37,490 nt of DNA from positions 1 through 37,490 of the forward strand of contig JAYWGJ010000127.1 in NCBI GenBank assembly GCA_043778315.1, in the 5' to 3' direction. The translations under genes were made by a program, and so were the position numbers. The notes below the pieces were generated by a model, which made no database searches, was not told where the DNA came from, and saw nothing but the letters and a program-made list of their open reading frames with translations. This DNA comes from JBEEMU01 sp043778315. GTDB lineage: Bacteria > Bacteroidota > Bacteroidia > Chitinophagales > Saprospiraceae. Shown in pieces: positions 15,208 to 23,563 of this stretch. Each line of letters opens with the position of its first letter. The first letter of the stretch is position 1.

Positions 15208-18078
15208 ATGGAAATCATTTTATACAACGAACTCAACACCGCGTCGGTGAAAAAGCAATTTGCGAAGGTAGTGGAATACCTCAAAGCAGGCGATTTTAAA
15301 TCGGCAGATGTAAAAAAAATGACGGGCAGCCCGTATTATCGTGCCAAATTGGACGATACGCATCGGTTGTTGTTTCAGTTTGCGCAGTATAATGGCAGTA
15401 CTTATTTACTGTTGTTGGAAGTTATTTTGAACCATAATTACGATAAATCGCGGTTTTTGCGCGGCGCACTTATAGACGAAAGTAAATTGCAACCCTTGAC
15501 GGAAGTACAAAAAGTGGCGCAAGACGACGTTTTGCCGCTCGTACATTTGAACACAAAAGCCAAAAATTTCCATATTTTAGATAAAATACTATCGTTTGAC
15601 GATACGCAAGCGCGTATTTTGACCACGCCCTTACCCATTATCATTATCGGGTCGGCGGGTAGTGGCAAGACCGCGCTGACGTTGGAGAAACTCAAACAAC
15701 TGCCTGGCAAGGTTTTGTATGTCACACTTTCGGCGTATTTGGTAGAAAATTCGCGCAATCTGTATTACAGCCATTACTACGATAACGATGCGCAAGAGGT
15801 GGATTTTCTGTCGTTTGCCGAATATTTGCAGACCATCGAAATACCGCAGGGCAAGGAAATTGGGTTTCGCGAATTTGGTTTTTGGATAGCCAAATATAAG
15901 CAGTCTTATAAAATAAAAGACACCTACAAACTTTTTGAGGAGTTTAAAGGCGTTGTCACGGGTTCGGTCACGGATAAACCTTACCTCACGGAAGTAGAAT
16001 ACCTTAATTTGGGCATCAAACAGTCGGTTTTTGATACAACCGAACGGGCGGCAGTCCATGATCTTTTTTTGAAATATGTGGCGTATTTGGCAGAAAGTCC
16101 TTATTTTGATACCAACTTGGCAGCATACAGCAGCCTAACAAAAGTGCAGCCGCACTACGATTATGTGGTGGTAGATGAGGTGCAGGATTTGACGAATATT
16201 CAACTGTTTTTGATACTAAAATCATTAAAAACATCGGCTAATTTCGTCTTTTGTGGCGACTCTAACCAGATTGTTCACCCCAATTTTTTCTCGTGGTCTG
16301 CCGTCAAATCCATGTTTTATAAGCAAGATTTGGAGAGCGACCTTGTCCGTATTTTAGCCACAAACTACCGCAATACGCCCGAAGTGACGGGCATTGCCAA
16401 CCAACTTTTATTGCTCAAAAACGTGCGTTTTGGCTCTATTGACCGCGAAAGCACCTATTTGGTGAAAACCAACTCGGATAAAAAAGGCGAAGTGCAGTTT
16501 TTGGAAGACTCTACGGGTATCAAAAAAGAACTCAATGCCCGCACGCGCCGCAACACGACGTTTGCGGTACTCGTGATGCGCAACGAAGACAAAGCGGCAG
16601 CGCGACAGTTTTTTGAAACACCACTTGTTTTTTCGGTGCAAGAAGCAAAGGGTTTGGAGTACGAAAACATCGTTTTATACAATATTATTTCTACCAACGA
16701 AAACGAATTTAGGGAACTCACCAACGGCGTTAGTCCCGAAGATTTGACCAACGATTTGGTGTATAACCGCGCCAAAGACAAAAGCGACAAATCGTTAGAA
16801 GTATATAAATTTTATGTCAATTCGCTCTACGTTGCCATGACCCGCGCCGTGACGAACCTCTATATGGTGGAGCGCGCCAAAAAGCACGACTTGCTGCAAT
16901 TACTCGGATTGACCGATTTTAAACAAAATATTCAACTCAAAACCAAAGACTCCAGTATAGACGATTGGCAGCGCGAAGCCCGAAAACTAGAACTACAAGG
17001 CAAGCAGGAGCAAGCCGACGAAATACGCAAGCAGATATTGAATATTTTGCCCGTGCCGTGGACGGTGCCAGACTATACGACGCGGGCAGAAGCCATCATG
17101 CAAGCCCTCAACCCTGACCATTACAACAAAAAAGCCAAGGATTTCCTGTTTGAATACGCTTCATACTATAACACGAGTGCGCTGATGCCGTTTTTAGCTA
17201 ATTTGAAATACAAACGCGCCGACAATTTTGAACGGGAACGCGCTTCTTTCCTAAAAAACGCGCTGAACGACTACGCCAAAGATAATATCCGCAGCCTACA
17301 ACAATCGCTAAACCGCTACGGCTACGATTTTTATAATCCGTACCGACTAACGCCCTTGATGTTAGCTACTTTTGCAGGCGCGAAACAGCTCACAAGCGAA
17401 CTTTTAGCGCACGGTGCCGACAAGCAGAAGCAAGATATGCAAGGTAGAACCGCCTTTCTAATCGCATTCGCACGCGCCATAGAAGAGCCGAAATACGCCA
17501 AAATCAATCTCGGCACGTTTTATCCGTTGCTCAAAACCGATAGTATAAAACTGAAAATTGGGACGCGCATGGTAAAAATAGACAATCATCAAGCCGAATA
17601 TTTTATGTTTTGCTTTATGATTGCCGACCTACAACGCGCCCTAAAAACCAATTTCAAGTCGGGTAGAATGGGTTTTGAAACCGCCGATTATCTCGAGTTT
17701 TTTGAAAATATGCCTGCCGCTCTTTTGCCCGAATATCGCCGCAAACGCAGTTATTTGAGCAGTATTTTGAGTAAAAATGAGCATTATCGCGACGATATTT
17801 ACAATAAACAATTGTTTTTTCGCACCCGACAAGGCTTTTATATCCCGAGTTTGCTGATAGAAGTAGAACACGAAAACACTTGGGTAAATCTTTACGACCT
17901 TTTAGGCATCACCGAATTGATGATAGATGACTATTCCGATTATTATGATAGATTAAGGGTTTTGGAAGGCTACAAAAACCTACTCGCCGACAATACGCCG
18001 CGCACGACCGTCGAGATAGATGCCATGAAGTACAAAATAACCATGGACATTTTGAGGGAGAGGTATAATATGGAGTGA
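15208..18078 (+). CDS. RelE-like / SF1 (UvrD-type) helicase / ankyrin fusion protein
   Basis: This 956-residue protein has three parts. Residues 1-90 resemble a RelE/ParE fold (YYRAKLDDTHRLLFQF then LLLLEVILNH). The SF1 helicase core has Walker A GSAGSGKT near 148-155, Walker B DEVQDLT near 324-330, motif III CGDSNQI, motif IV ATNYRNTPEV, motif V QEAKGLEYENIVLYN and motif VI YVAMTRA near 542-548. The C-terminal third carries at least one ankyrin-like repeat (RLTPLMLATFAGAKQLTSELL, then ADKQKQDMQGRTAFLIA, ~712-755). It should unwind or translocate on DNA using ATP. The toxin-like N-domain may cut or bind RNA, or only serve for binding. An ATPase and a TOPRIM protein follow closely, recalling the GajB helicase of Gabija. 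Confidence 0.85.
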   Translation: MEIILYNELNTASVKKQFAKVVEYLKAGDFKSADVKKMTGSPYYRAKLDDTHRLLFQFAQYNGSTYLLLLEVILNHNYDKSRFLRGALIDESKLQPLTEVQKVAQDDVLPLVHLNTKAKNFHILDKILSFDDTQARILTTPLPIIIIGSAGSGKTALTLEKLKQLPGKVLYVTLSAYLVENSRNLYYSHYYDNDAQEVDFLSFAEYLQTIEIPQGKEIGFREFGFWIAKYKQSYKIKDTYKLFEEFKGVVTGSVTDKPYLTEVEYLNLGIKQSVFDTTERAAVHDLFLKYVAYLAESPYFDTNLAAYSSLTKVQPHYDYVVVDEVQDLTNIQLFLILKSLKTSANFVFCGDSNQIVHPNFFSWSAVKSMFYKQDLESDLVRILATNYRNTPEVTGIANQLLLLKNVRFGSIDRESTYLVKTNSDKKGEVQFLEDSTGIKKELNARTRRNTTFAVLVMRNEDKAAARQFFETPLVFSVQEAKGLEYENIVLYNIISTNENEFRELTNGVSPEDLTNDLVYNRAKDKSDKSLEVYKFYVNSLYVAMTRAVTNLYMVERAKKHDLLQLLGLTDFKQNIQLKTKDSSIDDWQREARKLELQGKQEQADEIRKQILNILPVPWTVPDYTTRAEAIMQALNPDHYNKKAKDFLFEYASYYNTSALMPFLANLKYKRADNFERERASFLKNALNDYAKDNIRSLQQSLNRYGYDFYNPYRLTPLMLATFAGAKQLTSELLAHGADKQKQDMQGRTAFLIAFARAIEEPKYAKINLGTFYPLLKTDSIKLKIGTRMVKIDNHQAEYFMFCFMIADLQRALKTNFKSGRMGFETADYLEFFENMPAALLPEYRRKRSYLSSILSKNEHYRDDIYNKQLFFRTRQGFYIPSLLIEVEHENTWVNLYDLLGITELMIDDYSDYYDRLRVLEGYKNLLADNTPRTTVEIDAMKYKITMDILRERYNME

Positions 18079-18133
18079 AAGGATAAAAGTGGAAATCGGT
18101 TTTGAGCAATAATTATTCTAACTATTTTATAAT

Positions 18134-19102
18134 ATGAAAATAAAAAGCATAACCCTACAAAACTACAAACGTTTTGTAGAAGAACAAACCTTTTCGTTTT
18201 GCGACGAAGACGGCGAAGTAAACGAAATGACCTTGCTTGTTGGCGACAACGGGTCGGGAAAATCGTCGATTTTGCAAGCGATTGTAGCACTTATTGGTGT
18301 TGAATGTGGTCGTTTTAACGCACCGACTGACCTGCAATGGGAAGGTTTTGAGTATGATAAATTAAGTGAAAATGTAAGGATTGATGTGCAGATAAAATTT
18401 GAAAAGTTAAATGCTATTATTTTATTAAGCACATTGGGAGATTATTTATTAAATAAATATATTCTATCTAATGGTAAGTGGAAAATAGAAAAAGATATAT
18501 TTTCTGGTGGTAGAGTAATAACAGCAAAAGAATTAACATCTTTTAATACTTATGACCCTGGTGCTTCTATTTATTGGTATACCGAACAACGAAATAGTTT
18601 TTCTTTAAATAACCCCAAAAGTAATGTGAATAGTATAGAAACATTGCGCAATCGTTTAGTCAAATTGAGTAATATACATGGGCATATCAACTCGGGACAA
18701 ATACAATTGAAAGACGGAGAAAAAGACCGTTTTGTAGAGATGGAAACGGTGTATAATCGCATTTTTTCAAACCGCAAATTTGTGGGCGCAATTCCGCAAG
18801 CTGACCTCGACGCACCCGAAGAGTTTTGGCTAACTGATGGCAAAAATCGCTACGAAGTAGCCGAAATGTCGGCGGGCGAACGCGCTATTTTTCCTATTTT
18901 AATGGATTTTGCTTTATTAAATATCAACAATTCTATCATTATTATAGATGAAATTGAACTGCATTTGCACCCGCCGTTACAGCAAGCACTGATACGCGCT
19001 TTGCCGAAATTAGGCACAAATAATCAGTTTATTATCACCACACATTCCGATTCTATTACAACAATGTTCAAACCTTCTCAAATTATTCGCGTCAAATCAT
19101 AG
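18134..19102 (+). CDS. AAA/ABC-type ATPase of the OLD/AriA-like group
   Basis: This 322-residue ATPase starts MKIKSITLQNYKRF, the usual N-terminus of SMC/RecF-like AAA15/21 proteins. Walker A GDNGSGKSS lies at 37-45. An ABC signature-like MSAGERA, Walker B SIIIIDEIELHLHP and a switch histidine in ITTHSDS follow near the C-terminus. The middle lacks a long coiled coil, so the protein is compact. It begins 55 nt after the helicase gene and ends one base before the TOPRIM gene, so the three are likely one operon. ATPase-TOPRIM pairs of this kind (OLD, Gabija GajA, PARIS AriA-AriB) are antiphage sensors and effectors. The trigger is unknown here. Confidence 0.85.
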   Translation: MKIKSITLQNYKRFVEEQTFSFCDEDGEVNEMTLLVGDNGSGKSSILQAIVALIGVECGRFNAPTDLQWEGFEYDKLSENVRIDVQIKFEKLNAIILLSTLGDYLLNKYILSNGKWKIEKDIFSGGRVITAKELTSFNTYDPGASIYWYTEQRNSFSLNNPKSNVNSIETLRNRLVKLSNIHGHINSGQIQLKDGEKDRFVEMETVYNRIFSNRKFVGAIPQADLDAPEEFWLTDGKNRYEVAEMSAGERAIFPILMDFALLNINNSIIIIDEIELHLHPPLQQALIRALPKLGTNNQFIITTHSDSITTMFKPSQIIRVKS

Positions 19103-19103
19103 T

Positions 19104-19970
19104 ATGAAAAATATAGTTATTTATTGTGAAGGTACGGCGGGAAGTCACGACTACGACATACTTTCTAAAATCATTGATAGTGTAGAACACCAACCTAGAA
19201 TTGTGCCACTTGGTGGCAAAAAAGGAGCTGGCGGTTTTATTAATATACATAGAAAACAAGCTCAAACAATTGATTTTTATCTTTTTTTTCGCGATTATGA
19301 TTTCGATTTCGAGGATAAGCGGTTGGTAAACGAAGTGCAAATTGCCAGTTTGTTAGTAGTAAATAAAAAGGAAAATGACGGGAAAATAGCGGGAAAATGG
19401 TGCGTCAGTTACCGCACGACGATAGAAAACTACTTATTCAACCCTGCACATTTTTTTGCTTTTTTAGAACAAAGAAACGAATGTGATAAATATAATTTAC
19501 ATAGCGAAGATGCAGTAAAACAGTTTTTTGATGAAGTTGCAAAAGACCTCGCGCCTTATCAAGCCGTGCGGCATACGTTAGGAAAAATGCGTATTTCCAC
19601 CGATTTCGGAACGACTTTTACAAAAGGTAGCGGTCAGTTACCCAGCCGATTTGACGCATCTTTTTGTAAAGATAAAGCGATTGATAAAATAAATACAGAA
19701 AAAAATAAAGCTGTAAAAAATTGGACAGAAGAACAGTTTGGAATTATTTTTAACGAATTTCATAGGGTATTTATAACACCCGAATTTTACATAAATATGG
19801 ATTATTTAATTTGGTATCAAGGCAAAGATTTTGCAAAGCGCATCACGCAAAAATTGTCACAATTTCAAATAGAAAGGTATTACAATTTTGCTAAAAAGCA
19901 TTTTGATTACACACAGTTTCCAGATTTAGTAGAATTGAAAACGCTTATTGAAACTGTTGCTAATGCATAA
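19104..19970 (+). CDS. TOPRIM-like (DUF4435/AriB-type) candidate effector nuclease
   Basis: This 288-residue protein opens with IVIYCEGTAGSHDYDIL, where Glu9 fits the first TOPRIM acidic residue. RDYDFDFED at 63-71 gives the D-x-D pair, and YRTTIENYLFNP (Glu108) matches the ENY(L/F) motif of DUF4435/OLD-type TOPRIM proteins. It would be a metal-dependent nuclease acting with the ATPase encoded one base upstream. Together they equal a GajA or OLD protein split in two, or an AriA-AriB pair. The assignment comes from motif spacing only. The next gene, icmF, starts 19 nt after the stop. Confidence 0.72.
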   Translation: MKNIVIYCEGTAGSHDYDILSKIIDSVEHQPRIVPLGGKKGAGGFINIHRKQAQTIDFYLFFRDYDFDFEDKRLVNEVQIASLLVVNKKENDGKIAGKWCVSYRTTIENYLFNPAHFFAFLEQRNECDKYNLHSEDAVKQFFDEVAKDLAPYQAVRHTLGKMRISTDFGTTFTKGSGQLPSRFDASFCKDKAIDKINTEKNKAVKNWTEEQFGIIFNEFHRVFITPEFYINMDYLIWYQGKDFAKRITQKLSQFQIERYYNFAKKHFDYTQFPDLVELKTLIETVANA

Positions 19971-19989
19971 TAATAAAAACCAGAAATAT

Positions 19990-22900
19990 ATGTCACATAT
20001 CAACACAACGCCCATCTACCAACCTACGCAAAAAGTGCGTATCGTTACTGCCGCATCGCTCTTTGACGGACATGATGCCGCCATCAACATCATGCGCCGC
20101 ATCATGCAAGCGAGCGGCGCGGAAATCATACACCTCGGACACAACCGAAGCGTGGACGAAATCGTGAATTGCGCGATACAAGAAGACGCGCAAGGCATTG
20201 CGATAACGTCGTATCAAGGCGGTCACACCGAATTTTTTAAGTATATGCACGACCTCCTGCACGAGCGCGGCGCAGGGCATATCAAACTGTTCGGCGGCGG
20301 CGGCGGCACGATTTTGCCGACCGAAATCGCGGAGCTACAAGCCTACGGCATCACCCGTATTTACTCGCCCGACGACGGCAGAGCGATGGGTTTGCAAGGC
20401 ATGATAAACGATGTTTTGATACAATGCGATTATCCTGTGGGTTTCAATTTGAAGGACGAATGGAAGTCGTTTAAAACAAAAAATATACACGCGATAGCAA
20501 GAGTCATTTCTTGCGCCGAAAACTTCCCCGACGAATTCGCAGAAGGCTTTGCGGAGGTCTCTTCGACTCCCTCTCCTTCGGGGAGGGTTGGAATGGGGCT
20601 TGGTGTAGTTCTCGGCATCACAGGCACGGGCGGCTCAGGCAAATCCTCGCTCGTCGACGAACTCGTCCGCCGCTTTTTAATGGATTTTGACGATAAAACC
20701 ATCGCAATCGTCAGCGTCGACCCGTCTAAACGCAAAACAGGCGGCGCGCTGCTCGGCGACCGTATTCGCATGAACAGCATCAATAATCCGCGTGTTTTTA
20801 TGCGCTCGTTGGCTACGCGACAAAGCAATTTGGCGTTATCTAAGCACGTTCAATCGGCGATTGATATTCTTAAAGCAGCCAATTTTGACTTAATTATACT
20901 AGAAACAAGCGGCATTGGACAATCCGACACTGAAATTATCGACCATTCTGACGCTTCTTTGTATGTCATGACACCCGAATACGGCGCAGCAACGCAGTTA
21001 GAAAAAATAGATATGTTGGATTTTGCGGACGTTATCGCCCTCAATAAATTTGACAAACGCGGCGCGTTAGATGCTTTGCGCGATGTAAAAAAACAGTATC
21101 AGCGCAACCATAATCTTTGGGATTCGAGTTTGGAAACCATGCCCGTTTTTGGTACGATGGCTTCGCAATTTAACGACCCAGGCATGAACGCCTTGTATCT
21201 GCATATTATTGATACGTTGAACTCAAAATGTGACACCGATTTTGAGTCAAAAATGAAAGCGTCTGCCGAAGTTTCCAAAAAAGTGTATATCATTCCGCCC
21301 GACCGCACTCGATATTTGAGCGAAATAAGCGAAACAATACGCGCTTACGACAGTCGCACATTGGCGCAAGCCGAAAAAGCAAATTTAGCACAAGCCCTCG
21401 AATTAGTAGCCAAAAATCCCAATTTGGGCGTTGTCACAAACGAAACGGTGGAAAAAGTAAAGCGTGAATTAGATGCAGAAAGTTTTGCTGTTTTAGAAAA
21501 TTGGGATAAAACGCTCGAAAATTATAAAAATGATGAATTTTCCTATTTCGTGCGTGGTAAAGAAATTAAGGTGAAAACCAAAACCTTGACGCTTGCAGGA
21601 ACTAAGATTCCGAAAGTTGCCGTGCCGCGTTTTAGCTCGTGGGGCGACCGTTTGCGCTGGGCGATGCAAGAGAATTTCCCAGGCGAATTTCCTTATACGG
21701 CAGGTGTTTTTCCGTTTAAACGCACGGGCGAAGACCCGACCCGTATGTTTGCGGGCGAAGGCGGACCCGAACGTACTAACCGCCGTTTTCACTACGTTTC
21801 GCTCGGAATGCCCGCCAATCGCCTAAGCACGGCATTTGACAGCGTCACTTTATACGGCGAAGACCCCGACGTGCGTCCCGATATTTACGGCAAAATCGGT
21901 AACTCGGGCGTGTCAATTTGTTGTTTAGATGATGCCAAAAAACTGTATTCTGGCTTTCGCCTAACCGACCCGCGTACCTCCGTTTCTATGACTATCAACG
22001 GACCTGCCGCCACTATTTGCGCCTTTTTTATGAATGCCGCTATCGACCAAGAATGCGAAATTTATATCAAAGCTAATGGTTTAGAACACGTTGTTGAAGC
22101 CAAATTGGTAGAAAAATATGATGCAAAGGGGTTGGCGCGACCACGATATAGCAGCCCTCAAACCCCTCCCTCGGAGGGGTCTGCAAACGGGCTTCCCGAA
22201 GGCAATAACGGCTTAGGTTTGATGCTGCTCGGACTCACAGGCGACGAAGTTTTAGACCACACTATATATAGTGACATCAAAATACGCGCCCTTTCTGCAG
22301 TTCGCGGCACCGTGCAAGCCGATATTTTGAAAGAAGACCAAGCGCAAAATACTTGTATTTTTAGTACCGAATTTGCTTTGCGTTTGATGGGCGATGTGCA
22401 AGAGTTTTTTATTAATAATAAAATACAAAACTTCTATTCGGTCAGTATTTCGGGCTATCATATTGCGGAAGCGGGCGCAAATCCGATTTCACAATTGGCG
22501 TTTACCTTGTCAAATGGCTTCACTTTCGTGGAATATTACCGCTCACGCGGCATGAATATCGACGATTTTGCACCGAATTTGTCGTTTTTCTTTTCCAACG
22601 GCGTTGATGCCGAATACGCAGTTATCGGGCGCGTTGCGCGTCGTATTTGGGCGAAAGCAATGAAACTAAAATATGGCGCAAACGACCGTTCGCAAAAACT
22701 AAAATACCATATTCAAACGTCGGGACGTTCGCTGCACGCGCAAGAAATTGCGTTTAACGACATTCGCACGACGCTGCAAGCCCTTTACGCTATTTACGAC
22801 AATTGCAATTCGCTGCATACAAACGCTTACGACGAGGCGATAACTACACCTACGCAGGAATCGGTGCGTCGTGCGATGGCAATTCAGTTGATTATTAACC

Positions 22901-23400
22901 ATGAACTCGGTTTAGCAAAAAACGAAAATCCGATGCAAGGCTCGTTCATCACCGAAGAACTCACTGACCTTGTCGAGGAAGCCGTTTTATTAGAATTTGA
23001 CCGCATCACGGAGCGCGGCGGCGTACTCGGCGCAATGGAAACGATGTATCAACGCGGCAAAATACAAGAAGAGTCGCTCCATTATGAAATGCTAAAACAC
23101 ACGGGCGAGCTGCCGCTTATCGGCGTAAACACATTCCTAAGCAAAGACGGTTCGCCGACGATTATCCCTTCGGAGGTCATTCGGGCAACCGAAGAAGAGA
23201 AGCAAGACCAAATACAAACGGTCAATACGCTCAAACAATCAAACAATCGTCAGGCGGAAATCTTACGCACGTTGCAACAAAAAGCAATCGCGAACGAAAA
23301 CCTTTTTGAGGGTTTGATGGAAGCGGTGAAGTCGTGCAGTTTGGGGCAAATTACGAATGCGTTGTATGAGGTTGGTGGGCAATATCGGAGGAATATGTAG
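19990..23400 (+). CDS. icmF: Fused isobutyryl-CoA mutase IcmF (B12 domain - MeaI GTPase - mutase)
   Basis: This 1136-residue protein has an adenosylcobalamin-binding domain at the N-terminus (DGHDAAIN, base-on His28). A MeaI-type G-protein chaperone follows, with Walker A TGTGGSGKSS near 209-218, ETSGIGQSD near 307 and NKFDKRG near 353. The (beta/alpha)8 mutase domain comes last, with the IcmF mark FPYTAGVFPFKRTGEDPTRM and later SLHTNAYDEA. It interconverts isobutyryl- and n-butyryl-CoA, and often pivalyl- and isovaleryl-CoA, in branched-chain acyl metabolism. I chose ATG 19990, since an upstream ATG at 19948 overlaps the TOPRIM gene and adds unconserved residues. Two palindromic insertions add in-frame loops near residues 191-205 and 722-734. 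No promoter of its own was seen, and it sits inside a defence island. Confidence 0.93.
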   Translation: MSHINTTPIYQPTQKVRIVTAASLFDGHDAAINIMRRIMQASGAEIIHLGHNRSVDEIVNCAIQEDAQGIAITSYQGGHTEFFKYMHDLLHERGAGHIKLFGGGGGTILPTEIAELQAYGITRIYSPDDGRAMGLQGMINDVLIQCDYPVGFNLKDEWKSFKTKNIHAIARVISCAENFPDEFAEGFAEVSSTPSPSGRVGMGLGVVLGITGTGGSGKSSLVDELVRRFLMDFDDKTIAIVSVDPSKRKTGGALLGDRIRMNSINNPRVFMRSLATRQSNLALSKHVQSAIDILKAANFDLIILETSGIGQSDTEIIDHSDASLYVMTPEYGAATQLEKIDMLDFADVIALNKFDKRGALDALRDVKKQYQRNHNLWDSSLETMPVFGTMASQFNDPGMNALYLHIIDTLNSKCDTDFESKMKASAEVSKKVYIIPPDRTRYLSEISETIRAYDSRTLAQAEKANLAQALELVAKNPNLGVVTNETVEKVKRELDAESFAVLENWDKTLENYKNDEFSYFVRGKEIKVKTKTLTLAGTKIPKVAVPRFSSWGDRLRWAMQENFPGEFPYTAGVFPFKRTGEDPTRMFAGEGGPERTNRRFHYVSLGMPANRLSTAFDSVTLYGEDPDVRPDIYGKIGNSGVSICCLDDAKKLYSGFRLTDPRTSVSMTINGPAATICAFFMNAAIDQECEIYIKANGLEHVVEAKLVEKYDAKGLARPRYSSPQTPPSEGSANGLPEGNNGLGLMLLGLTGDEVLDHTIYSDIKIRALSAVRGTVQADILKEDQAQNTCIFSTEFALRLMGDVQEFFINNKIQNFYSVSISGYHIAEAGANPISQLAFTLSNGFTFVEYYRSRGMNIDDFAPNLSFFFSNGVDAEYAVIGRVARRIWAKAMKLKYGANDRSQKLKYHIQTSGRSLHAQEIAFNDIRTTLQALYAIYDNCNSLHTNAYDEAITTPTQESVRRAMAIQLIINHELGLAKNENPMQGSFITEELTDLVEEAVLLEFDRITERGGVLGAMETMYQRGKIQEESLHYEMLKHTGELPLIGVNTFLSKDGSPTIIPSEVIRATEEEKQDQIQTVNTLKQSNNRQAEILRTLQQKAIANENLFEGLMEAVKSCSLGQITNALYEVGGQYRRNM
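20569..20587. repeat. Palindromic element inserted in frame in icmF (linker before the GTPase)
   Basis: CCCTCTCC-TTC-GGGGAGGG is an 8-bp stem with one T-G pair. The surrounding bases encode a Pro/Ser/Gly-rich stretch (STPSPSGRVGMG) directly before the conserved GTPase strand. It looks like a mobile palindromic repeat that kept the frame. Confidence 0.6.
22162..22180. repeat. Second palindromic element inserted in frame in icmF (mutase domain)
   Basis: ACCCCTCC-CTC-GGAGGGGT is a perfect 8-bp stem. The encoded SSPQTPPSEGSAN lies between RPRY and the conserved LPEGNNGLGLMLLG segment, where IcmF proteins normally have only a few residues. It resembles the element at 20569 in arm sequence and loop length. 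Confidence 0.6.
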
Positions 23401-23404
23401 GGTG

Positions 23405-23514
23405 GTAATATTTTGCGGTTAGGATATTCATGTAGAACCGCAATATTTTGCGGTTCGGATATATGTGGATATTACGGTTCGGATATGCGGATAGAACCAC
23501 AAAATATTGTGGTT
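23405..23514. repeat. REP-like palindrome cluster upstream of the transposase
   Basis: A half copy (ATATTTTGCGGTT, near 23408-23420) follows the icmF stop directly. A full copy lies at 23436-23455 (AACCGCAATATTTTGCGGTT), with another decayed half near 23470-23479. A variant sits at 23495-23514 (AACCACAAAATATTGTGGTT) with both stem bases changed together. Spacers share GGATAT...GNAGA segments. Confidence 0.85.
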
Positions 23515-23563
23515 GTACGATGCGTAAAATATTGCAATTTAATTTTCATAAAAACATCAAGAA

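Noticed and set aside
15208..19970. Canonical Gabija or canonical PARIS
   Set aside because: Gabija has ATPase and TOPRIM in one protein followed by the helicase, and PARIS has no helicase; order and architecture differ here.
19948..19990. Upstream ATG as the start of icmF
   Set aside because: It overlaps the TOPRIM gene and adds 14 unconserved residues; 19990 fits the family N-terminus.
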